DNA of 64,000 nt. Origin: Salinicoccus hispanicus (GTDB taxonomy: Bacteria; Bacillota; Bacilli; Staphylococcales; Salinicoccaceae). Both the position numbers and the translations under genes were made by a program. The notes under the pieces were generated by a model. That model had not been told where the DNA came from, did no database searches, and worked only from the letters and a program-made list of their open reading frames with translations. The stretch lies in assembly GCF_009831115.1 (NCBI RefSeq), contig NZ_WUUK01000001.1, positions 496,001 to 560,000 on the forward strand, in the 5' to 3' direction. Below, in pieces: positions 55,125 to 62,781 of this stretch (position 1 is its first letter; every line of letters begins with the position of its first letter).

Positions 55125-56189
55125 ATGACATATACCATTCTAGTCGTCAATCTTGGAGGGACTTCCACCAAGGTCGCGCTATATGAAAACGATGAGAGTA
55201 TTGCTGTTGAGACATTGAGGCATCCGACTGAAATCGTCATGCAGCCGTTCCATGAACAGATCGAATTCAGATTCAGATCCATTCTGAACTTTCTTGAAAG
55301 AATTGATGTGGATGCGTCAGGCATCGATATCGTCAGTGCACGTGGTGGCGTACTGAGACCGATCCAGGGCGGCACATATGATATCAGCAGGGAGATGGTT
55401 GATGACCTGAGAGAAAGCAGATATGGTCAGCATGCATCAAATATGAGTGGTGTGATTGCCGACCGGTTCCGCAATCTCTATGGCTGCCAGGCCGTAATAA
55501 CAGATCCGGTCGTGGTCGATGAAATGATCGACGAAGTCCGTCCCACCGGGTTGAAAGACATAGAGAGACGATCTGTCTTCCATGCACTCAACCAGAAGGC
55601 GGTCGCACGGAAGTATGCAGAATCCGAGGGTAGAGGCTATACTGAAATCAATGCCATCGTCTGTCATATGGGTGGCGGCATCACTGTCGGCGCCCATAGG
55701 AAGGGCAAAGTCATCGATGTCAACGATGGGCTGTCCGGTGAAGGGCCGATGAGTCCGACACGGACGGGCTCACTGCCCAACGACAGTCTGGCCAGATACA
55801 TCATTGAAAACGCAATGGACTATGACAGTGTCTATGACGTTCTCACAAAAGAGGGCGGCTTCATTTCACTGACCGGTACCCAGGATGCGATCGAACTTGA
55901 AGAACGAGCGCTTGCAGGAGATGAAGCAATCGAAATGATTTTCAGGGCGCTTGCAGCCCAGATTGCCAAGGAGATCGGCTCGCGTGCTGCAATACTGAAA
56001 GGGGAGGTCGACCAGATCATCTTTACAGGAGGGCTCGCCTACAGTGCGTACCTCATGGATCTCGTCACACCCTATATTTCATTCATTGCCCCCGTTACCG
56101 TATACCCGGGTGAAGAGGAAATGCAGGCATTGGCAGAAGGCGCCTATCGCGTACTGACAGGACAAGAAAAAATGAAAACCTATGTGTAG
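55125..56189 (+). CDS. buk: Butyrate kinase (branched-chain carboxylate kinase) Buk
   Basis: 354 aa kinase of the ASKHA (acetokinase) fold. N-terminal phosphate loop VVNLGGTSTKVALYEN, mid-domain CHMGGGITVGAHRKGKVIDVNDG and EGPMSPTRTGSLP, C-terminal IIFTGGLAYS. With Ptb it interconverts acyl-CoA and free branched acid, with ATP formation. AGCAGGAGG precedes the ATG. Confidence 0.93.
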   Translation: MTYTILVVNLGGTSTKVALYENDESIAVETLRHPTEIVMQPFHEQIEFRFRSILNFLERIDVDASGIDIVSARGGVLRPIQGGTYDISREMVDDLRESRYGQHASNMSGVIADRFRNLYGCQAVITDPVVVDEMIDEVRPTGLKDIERRSVFHALNQKAVARKYAESEGRGYTEINAIVCHMGGGITVGAHRKGKVIDVNDGLSGEGPMSPTRTGSLPNDSLARYIIENAMDYDSVYDVLTKEGGFISLTGTQDAIELEERALAGDEAIEMIFRALAAQIAKEIGSRAAILKGEVDQIIFTGGLAYSAYLMDLVTPYISFIAPVTVYPGEEEMQALAEGAYRVLTGQEKMKTYV

Positions 56190-56200
56190 GAGTGGATATA

Positions 56201-57619
56201 ATGGCATATGAATATGATCTGGTCATTCTTGGTGGAGGTACTGCCGGCTATGTGGCAGCCATCAAGGCGAGCCAGCTCGGTCTCAAAACGGCGATCGTGG
56301 AAAAGGAGAACCTTGGAGGTACATGCCTGCATAAGGGATGCATCCCGACCAAGAGCATGCTCAAATCGGCGGAAGTCGCCTATTCAATGCGTAATGCAGA
56401 TCTTTACGGCATCGGTTCCGTAACGCCTGAAATCGACATGTCGAAAATACAGGGCCGCAAGCAGGAAGTGGTGGACCGGATGCATGGGGGTGTCAAGCAC
56501 CTCATGAAAAAGTACAAGGTGGATATTTTCAATGGACATGGGCGCATACTCGGCCCTTCGATTTTCTCTCCGATGGCCGGTACAGTAGCAGTGGAGCACC
56601 CTGAAGATGAAGAGGCGGAAAGTGAAATCCTCATCAACCAGCATGTGCTGATTGCGACAGGCTCACATCCACGTCCACTTCCGTTCCTGCCATTCGACCA
56701 TGAGGTCGTACTCTCAAGCGATGACATGATGACACTCGATCACATCCCCTCCAGGATGGCCATCATCGGCGGCGGCGTAATCGGGCTTGAATTTGCAAGC
56801 ATGCTGACGGATCTTGGTGCCGAGGTCACTGTCATTGAGGCAGGCAATCATATCATTCCTCATGAAGACAAGGACATCGCCGCCCAACTGAAGAAATCTC
56901 TCGAAGCCCGTGGCATCACCTTCAAGATTGGCAGTGCCCTGGATGAATCACGTATAGACAAGCAGGAGCAGTCCATCACACTTAAGATGGATGATGGTGA
57001 AGCTTCCTTCGACAAAGTACTTGTCGCAATCGGGCGTGCACCCAATACGGATGATCTTGGACTGGCAAATACGAAGATCAAGCTTGATAAAGGCTATATT
57101 GAGACCAATGTCCACTACCAGACCGGCGATGCACACATCTATGCCGTCGGCGATGTCATCGGCAATCTTCAGCTCGCCCATGTAGCTACAAAAGAAGCAA
57201 TCGCGGCAGTCGAGCACATGGCAGATGAAAATCCTCTACCACTTGACTACAATGGTGTACCGAGATGCATCTATACCTCTCCCGAAGTCGCTGCCATCGG
57301 CATGACTGAAGAAGGTCTGAAACAGCAGAACATTGATTATTCTGCGCATAAGGTCCCGTTCGCAGCTGTCGGCAAGGCAGTAATTTCCCATGGAGACAAA
57401 GGATTTGGTAAAATACTTGTAGACCCGGGAACAAAAGACATTCTCGGACTTTCACTGATCGGCCCTGGCGCCACCGAACTGATCAATGAGGCAGCCCTGG
57501 CCAAATTCCTGGATGCTTCAGCATTGGAACTCGGCAGCGCCATCCATGCCCATCCTTCAATCGGAGAGGTGCTGATGGAACTCGGCCTTGATGCGGAAGA
57601 CAAAGGGATCCATGTATAA
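56201..57619 (+). CDS. lpdV: Dihydrolipoyl dehydrogenase, E3 of the Bkd complex
   Basis: FAD flavoprotein that reoxidises lipoyl groups with NAD; 472 aa. FAD motif VILGGGTAGYVAAIKASQLG, redox disulfide GGTCLHKGCIPTK (Cys pair near 42 and 47), NAD motif IIGGGVIGLEFAS, and the C-terminal catalytic HAHPSIGE. ATG 56201 follows AGGAGTGG. Dedicated E3 gene inside the bkd operon. Confidence 0.95.
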   Translation: MAYEYDLVILGGGTAGYVAAIKASQLGLKTAIVEKENLGGTCLHKGCIPTKSMLKSAEVAYSMRNADLYGIGSVTPEIDMSKIQGRKQEVVDRMHGGVKHLMKKYKVDIFNGHGRILGPSIFSPMAGTVAVEHPEDEEAESEILINQHVLIATGSHPRPLPFLPFDHEVVLSSDDMMTLDHIPSRMAIIGGGVIGLEFASMLTDLGAEVTVIEAGNHIIPHEDKDIAAQLKKSLEARGITFKIGSALDESRIDKQEQSITLKMDDGEASFDKVLVAIGRAPNTDDLGLANTKIKLDKGYIETNVHYQTGDAHIYAVGDVIGNLQLAHVATKEAIAAVEHMADENPLPLDYNGVPRCIYTSPEVAAIGMTEEGLKQQNIDYSAHKVPFAAVGKAVISHGDKGFGKILVDPGTKDILGLSLIGPGATELINEAALAKFLDASALELGSAIHAHPSIGEVLMELGLDAEDKGIHV

Positions 57620-57632
57620 GGAGGACACGACA

Positions 57633-58628
57633 TTGTTGGACTATAAAGAAGCAGGTCTGGAACCCGAGGACCTGAAGAACATGTATCGTACGATGCATCT
57701 CGCAAGAAAACTGGATGAAAGAATGTGGCTGCTCAACCGTGCAGGCAAACTGCCGTTCGTCATTTCCTGCCAGGGGCAGGAAGCGACGCAGGTGGGCGCT
57801 GGATATGCACTTGACCGTGAGGTGGATATCATCAGTCCGTACTACAGGGACCTGGCACTCGTCACCCACTTCGGCATGACGGCGGAGGAGACGATGCTGT
57901 CGGCTTTTGCCAAAAAAGGTGATATTTCAAGTGGAGGGAAACAGATGCCTTCCCACTTCAGTAAGAAATCATGCAATATCATGACGCAAGGGTCCAGTGT
58001 GACCACCCAGCTGCTGCATGCTGTGGGTGCAAGCTTCAAATTCAAGATGGACGGTGAGAAGCGTGTGGCTCTGACAACGCTCGGAGAAGGCTCTTCAAAC
58101 CAGGGGGATTTCCACGAAGGCCTTAATTTCGTCGGAGTCCATGATCTGCCTTTCATCTGCATCATCGAGAACAACAAATATGCAATCAGTGTACCGCGCG
58201 AACTGCAGTATGGTGCAGACAAACTTTCCGACCGTGCACTTGGTTATGGCATGCATGGTGAACATATCGACGGAAATGATCCGATTGCTGTCTACAAGGC
58301 CGTCAAAGATGCGCGGGAACGTGCAATCGACGGAGAAGGCGGTACGCTGATCGAAGCGATGTCAACCAGGCTGACTGCCCATTCCTCGGACGATGATGAC
58401 AGCTACCGTGAGAAGGAAGAACGCGAAACAATGAAGGATTCCGACTGTCTGATCAATTTCAGAACCTACATTCTGGACAATGGTGTAGCAGAGGAAGCAT
58501 GGTTCGAAGAATTGGAGAAAGAAATCAAAGCGATCGTCACAGATGCGACAAAGGCAGCGGAAAAAGCACCTTATCCGGATCCGGAAGAAGCATTGACGCA
58601 CGTGTACGAGGAGGTTCAGCATGGCTAA
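57633..58628 (+). CDS. bkdAA: Branched-chain 2-oxo acid dehydrogenase E1 alpha (BkdAA)
   Basis: TPP-dependent decarboxylase alpha chain, 331 aa. Typical LDERMWLLNRAGKLPFVISCQGQEA, the TPP motif LGEGSSNQGDFHEGLNFVGVHDLP (GDG variant GEG) and IENNKYAISVP. TTG 57633 is the start: AAGGAGG ends eight bases upstream, and length then fits the family. The upstream in-frame ATG overlaps lpdV without a ribosome site. Confidence 0.94.
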   Translation: MLDYKEAGLEPEDLKNMYRTMHLARKLDERMWLLNRAGKLPFVISCQGQEATQVGAGYALDREVDIISPYYRDLALVTHFGMTAEETMLSAFAKKGDISSGGKQMPSHFSKKSCNIMTQGSSVTTQLLHAVGASFKFKMDGEKRVALTTLGEGSSNQGDFHEGLNFVGVHDLPFICIIENNKYAISVPRELQYGADKLSDRALGYGMHGEHIDGNDPIAVYKAVKDARERAIDGEGGTLIEAMSTRLTAHSSDDDDSYREKEERETMKDSDCLINFRTYILDNGVAEEAWFEELEKEIKAIVTDATKAAEKAPYPDPEEALTHVYEEVQHG

Positions 58629-59604
58629 AATATCCTATCTGCAAGCCATCCATCAGGCACTCGATTATGAAATGGGCCAGGACGAGAGTGTTTTTGTCCT
58701 CGGAGAGGATGTAGGCAAGAAAGGCGGCGTATTCAAGGTCACTGCCGGCCTGCAGGAAAAATACGGAGAACTGCGCTGTCTTGATACACCTTTGGCGGAA
58801 TCGAACATCGTCGGCACCAGCATCGGTGCAGCAATGATGGGGAAAAGACCAGTGGCGGAAATCCAGTTCGCAGATTATATCCTACCCGCAACCAACCAGA
58901 TCCTGAGTGAAGCGGCAAAAATCAGGTACCGGTCCAATAATGACTGGAACTGTCCAATTGTCATCCGAGCACCATTCGGTGGCGGCATACACGGCGCGCT
59001 ATACCATTCCCAGTCTGTTGAGACCTTATTTACATCGACACCCGGACTGAAAGTCGTCGTGCCATCCACACCAGCTGATGCAAAAGGACTGCTCATTTCA
59101 GCAATCCGGGATAATGATCCCGTACTGTTCTTTGAACATAAGAAGGCATATCGCCTGCTCAAGGAAGAAGTGCCGGAAGGCGATCATACCGTACCGATCG
59201 GCAAGGCGGATATCAAGCGGGAAGGTGACGATATTACGGTCATTACATATGGCCTCTGTGTCAACTATGCCCTCCAGGCAGCAGAACGCCTGTCGAAGGA
59301 TGGCCATGAGGCGGAAGTACTCGACCTCAGGACCATCTATCCTCTGGATAAGGAGAGCATCATCAAGGCGGCCTCGAAGACAGGCAAAGTACTGCTTGTT
59401 ACAGAAGATAATCTGGAAGGCAGCGTCATCAGTGAAGTTGCTGCAATCATCGGTGAAAACTGCCTGTATGACCTTGATGCCCCGATCATGAGACTGGCCG
59501 GTCCAGACGTACCATCGATGCCATATGCACCACCAATGGAAGATTTCTTCATGGTCAACCCGGATAAGATTGAAGCTAAAATGAAAGAGCTTGCTGAACA
59601 TTAA
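58621..59604 (+). CDS. bkdAB: Branched-chain 2-oxo acid dehydrogenase E1 beta (BkdAB)
   Basis: Beta chain, 327 aa. Family motifs: LGEDVGKKGGVFKVTAGL, DTPLAESNIVGTSIGAA, APFGGGIHGALYHSQSVE and the C-terminal VTEDNLEGSVISEVAA. ATG 58621 is preceded by GAGGAGG and overlaps the alpha chain by 8 bases. Forms the heterotetrameric E1 with BkdAA. Confidence 0.95.
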   Translation: MAKISYLQAIHQALDYEMGQDESVFVLGEDVGKKGGVFKVTAGLQEKYGELRCLDTPLAESNIVGTSIGAAMMGKRPVAEIQFADYILPATNQILSEAAKIRYRSNNDWNCPIVIRAPFGGGIHGALYHSQSVETLFTSTPGLKVVVPSTPADAKGLLISAIRDNDPVLFFEHKKAYRLLKEEVPEGDHTVPIGKADIKREGDDITVITYGLCVNYALQAAERLSKDGHEAEVLDLRTIYPLDKESIIKAASKTGKVLLVTEDNLEGSVISEVAAIIGENCLYDLDAPIMRLAGPDVPSMPYAPPMEDFFMVNPDKIEAKMKELAEH

Positions 59605-59618
59605 GGAGGACAAGAGTT

Positions 59619-60899
59619 ATGGAAAAAGTGCTGATGCCGAAGCTCGGTGAGAGTGTAACGGAAGGTACCATTGAAAAATGGCTGGTCCAGCCTGGGGATA
59701 CTGTAGAGGAATATGATCCCATATGCGAAGTGATCACCGATAAGGTGACGGCCGAAGTGCCTTCAGTCTACAGTGGTGTCGTCAAGGAGCTGCTCGTCAG
59801 TGAAGGGGAGACTGTCGAGGTCGGCACATCGATCTGCATGATGGAGACGGAAGACTCCAGTGAACCAGAGAAGACAGACGAGACGGACAAGGTGGAAAAA
59901 GGACAGGAAGAGGTCCCTGCTGAAAAAGAACCGGCGGCGCAGAAGTCCAGCAATGGTAGGAATAAAGGCCGCATTTCACCTGTTGTCATGCGTCTTGCAG
60001 AAGAAAATGACATTGATCTGTCGACGGTTTCGGGATCCGGTTTCGAAGGCAGAATTACGAAGAAGGATATTCTGAAGACGATTGAAAATGGTCCATCGGA
60101 ACAAAAAACACAGGCGGAACAGACGACATCAAGGGAGGAACCACCGAAGACTGAAGGTTCTACACCGAGTCCTGCTCCAGCCGGACAGGACAAAGCACTT
60201 GCCGGAGAAGAGATTCCTGTCAATGGTGTCAGAAAAGCAATTGCGAACCGCATGGTGCAATCAAGCCAGGAGATCCCACATGCATGGCTGATGATGGAAG
60301 TGGACGCGACGAATCTTGTCAACGTCAGAAACAGCCATAAGTCGGATTTCAAAAAACAGGAAGGGTACAACCTCACTTTCTTCAGCTTTTTCGTCAAAGC
60401 AGTCGCTGAAACACTGAAAGATTATCCGATGCTGAACAGCTCATGGCAGGGGGATAAGATTGTCGTCAACAAGGATATCAACGTCTCCATCGCCGTGGCC
60501 GGTGACGATAAACTATATGTTCCTGTAATCCGTAATGCAGATGAACTGTCCATCAAGGGCATCGCCAGACAAGTCAGCGAACTTGCCGAGCTCGGGCGCA
60601 AACACAAGCTGACCACTGCGCATATGGCAGGAGGCACGTTCACCGTCAACAATACCGGGGCGTTCGGCTCCGTCCAGTCCATGGGTATCATCAACCAGCC
60701 CCAGGCTGCCATACTGCAGGTGGAATCCATCGTCAAAAAACCGGTCATCATCGATGATATGATCGCCGTAAGACATATGGTCAACCTGTGCCTGTCCATC
60801 GACCACCGCATACTCGACGGTCTTGTTGCCGGGCAGTTCCTGAAGGCGGTCAAAGAAAGAATTGAAGCCTATTCATTGGAGCACACTTCGATCTATTAG
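59619..60899 (+). CDS. bkdB: Dihydrolipoyl acyltransferase E2 (BkdB)
   Basis: Core of the branched-chain complex, 426 aa. A single lipoyl domain has its Lys in EVITDKVTAEVPS (about residue 43). An acidic linker with many Glu/Lys follows, then the peripheral-subunit-binding domain (ISPVVMRLAEENDIDLSTVSGSG), a Pro/Glu linker, and the acyltransferase ending SIDHRILDGLVAGQF with catalytic His/Asp. AAGGAGG precedes ATG 59619. Last gene of the operon; no clear terminator is seen after it. Confidence 0.95.
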   Translation: MEKVLMPKLGESVTEGTIEKWLVQPGDTVEEYDPICEVITDKVTAEVPSVYSGVVKELLVSEGETVEVGTSICMMETEDSSEPEKTDETDKVEKGQEEVPAEKEPAAQKSSNGRNKGRISPVVMRLAEENDIDLSTVSGSGFEGRITKKDILKTIENGPSEQKTQAEQTTSREEPPKTEGSTPSPAPAGQDKALAGEEIPVNGVRKAIANRMVQSSQEIPHAWLMMEVDATNLVNVRNSHKSDFKKQEGYNLTFFSFFVKAVAETLKDYPMLNSSWQGDKIVVNKDINVSIAVAGDDKLYVPVIRNADELSIKGIARQVSELAELGRKHKLTTAHMAGGTFTVNNTGAFGSVQSMGIINQPQAAILQVESIVKKPVIIDDMIAVRHMVNLCLSIDHRILDGLVAGQFLKAVKERIEAYSLEHTSIY

Positions 60900-60992
60900 A
60901 CTTTACAAAAATCTTTTTCCACTATAAACTTAGGTGGATAATAGCAAGTGGCAATGTAAGGAACAGTTGCCGCCCAGAAGGAGTTTTTTATT

Positions 60993-61430
60993 ATGAATAT
61001 GGATTTTAACATGTATATGAATGATATTGTCAGCCAGGCAAGAAGTGAAATCAGGGAAGCCGGCTATACAGAACTGACGACACCTGAAGCTGTGGATGAA
61101 CATCTGAATAAAGAAGGAACATCTGTTGTCATGATCAATTCGGTCTGCGGATGTGCCGGCGGCATTGCACGCCCTGCTGCAAAACACGCACTGAACTATG
61201 ACAAGCTGCCGGATCAGCTGCTTACTGTTTTTGCCGGCCAGGATAAGGAAGCGACTGAACACGTACGTGAGAAGGCAACCGAATTCCTGCCATCATCTCC
61301 ATCATTCGCCCTGTTCAAAGACGGCAAGATCGTTGATATGATCGAAAGACATGAAATCGAAGGTCATGAGACGATGAGTGTCATCACGAATCTGCAGGCA
61401 TGGTTCGAAGAACACGGCAAGGAAATCTAG
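60993..61430 (+). CDS. brxB: Bacilliredoxin BrxB (YqiW-like)
   Basis: Thiol-disulfide protein that removes bacillithiol from oxidised proteins; 145 aa. The CGC redox motif is Cys52-Gly-Cys54 in [20 protein letters not shown] precedes ATG 60993, with ATG 60999 as alternative. Location after the bkd operon equals yqiW in B. subtilis. Implies that this organism makes bacillithiol. Confidence 0.94.
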   Translation: MNMDFNMYMNDIVSQARSEIREAGYTELTTPEAVDEHLNKEGTSVVMINSVCGCAGGIARPAAKHALNYDKLPDQLLTVFAGQDKEATEHVREKATEFLPSSPSFALFKDGKIVDMIERHEIEGHETMSVITNLQAWFEEHGKEI

Positions 61431-61438
61431 CAAAAGAA

Positions 61439-61466
61439 AAAGAGGTCCCGAGGGACCTCTTTAATT
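61439..61466. terminator. Terminator between brxB and the Prli42 gene
   Basis: 11-bp arms AAAGAGGTCCC / GGGACCTCTTT around a 2-base loop, with A-rich and T-rich flanks on either side; the genes converge. Confidence 0.9.
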
Positions 61467-61469
61467 TGA

Positions 61470-61571
61470 TTACAGTGTCGTCAGCATACTGACGCCGAAT
61501 AATACTCCCGAAATGACGATAAGGAATATCATAAACCAGATCACTGCTTTTTGAACTTTCCTATTGCTCAT
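61470..61571 (-). CDS. prli42: Stressosome-associated microprotein Prli42
   Basis: 33 aa, shorter than usual gene-finding limits. Translation begins MSNRKVQKAVIWFMIFL and continues as one membrane helix to VLFGVSMLTTL before TAA. The basic N-terminus (Arg/Lys at 4, 5 and 8) plus a single helix is the Prli42 pattern; in Listeria this membrane miniprotein anchors the stressosome. AAGGA lies seven bases before the ATG. Convergent with brxB, as for its Bacillales relatives by my recollection. Confidence 0.85.
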   Translation of the reverse strand: MSNRKVQKAVIWFMIFLIVISGVLFGVSMLTTL

Positions 61572-61653
61572 GAAATCATCCTTAAATTTTTACTATTTAC
61601 ATTATAATACACGCTGAAGTGACAATCAACACAACAACTGGAGGAAATGACCA

Positions 61654-62781
61654 ATGAATAAGGATAGACTTGTCAATCAATTTATGGATATGGTAAAAAT
61701 CGATTCGGAAACGGGCTATGAAAGAGATATGGCCGATTACCTCCTTAAGACGTTCAAAGAAATGGATATCGAAGCGACTGAAGATGATACACAGGAAAAG
61801 ACAGGCTATGGTGCTGGAAACATACTGGTCCGGCTGAAGGGTGATGCTTCCAAGGCTCCGGTCTATTTCACGGTCCACATGGACACTGTTGCCCCAGGTA
61901 AGGGCGTCAAGCCATCCATTGATGGAGATTATATCATCAGCGATGGCACTACCATTCTTGGAGCTGATGACAAGGCGGGCATCGCTGCACTGATAGAGGC
62001 CATATATACAATCAAAGAGTCCAACATGGCACACGGTGATGTGGAAATCGTCATCACTGTTGGAGAAGAGTCCGGACTTGTCGGTGCCAAGGCATTTGAT
62101 ACCAGCAAGCTGAATAGCAAGTTCGGCTACGCGATCGATTCAACCGGCACAGTCGGTACAGTCGTTACTACAGCACCGACACAGAGCAGGATAGTAGTGG
62201 ATATCCATGGCAAGAAAGCCCATGCCGGTGTTGCGCCGGAAAATGGCATCAGCGCCATCAATATTGCGGCGCGTGCAATCAGCCAGATGAAACTCGGACG
62301 GATCGACCCGGAAACCACTGCCAACATTGGACGATTTGAAGGCGGTACTGCAACCAATGTTGTAACCGACCACGTCCATCTGCTTGCTGAAGCCAGAAGC
62401 CTGGATTCCGACAAGATGGAAGCACAGTCTGCGCATATGAAGGAAACATTTGAAAATGCCGCACGTGAGATGGGCGGAAGTGCAGATGTCAGCATCGAAG
62501 TCATGTATGCCGCTCTGAATGCACCGGATGATTCCGAAGTCGTCCGTACTGCCGTCAAAGCGATTGAGAACATCGACCGTACTGCTGATCTGATCAGTCT
62601 CGGCGGTGGCAGTGACGGCAATGTTTTTGCAGGGGCAGGCATAGGAACTGCGATACTTGGACTCGGCTATGAAAATATTCATACAACAGAAGAGAAGATG
62701 CCGATTGAGGAACTCGTCAAAATCACTGAACTGGTCGTCGAAATCATCAAAGTACAGAATGACAAGGAGGTCCGCGCATGA
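61654..62781 (+). CDS. M20 family peptidase, PepT-like (YqjE-like)
   Basis: Zinc aminopeptidase/tripeptidase-like enzyme of 375 aa. Metal ligands in FTVHMDTVAPG, GADDKAGIAALIEAI, VGEESGLVGAKAFD and the C-terminal SLGGGSDGNVFAG region; catalytic Glu in GEESG. A lid domain (HAGVAPENGISAINIAARAI) is present. GGAGGAA precedes the ATG. Overlaps the next gene by 4 bases. Matches B. subtilis yqjE; the true substrate is not known. Confidence 0.9.
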   Translation: MNKDRLVNQFMDMVKIDSETGYERDMADYLLKTFKEMDIEATEDDTQEKTGYGAGNILVRLKGDASKAPVYFTVHMDTVAPGKGVKPSIDGDYIISDGTTILGADDKAGIAALIEAIYTIKESNMAHGDVEIVITVGEESGLVGAKAFDTSKLNSKFGYAIDSTGTVGTVVTTAPTQSRIVVDIHGKKAHAGVAPENGISAINIAARAISQMKLGRIDPETTANIGRFEGGTATNVVTDHVHLLAEARSLDSDKMEAQSAHMKETFENAAREMGGSADVSIEVMYAALNAPDDSEVVRTAVKAIENIDRTADLISLGGGSDGNVFAGAGIGTAILGLGYENIHTTEEKMPIEELVKITELVVEIIKVQNDKEVRA

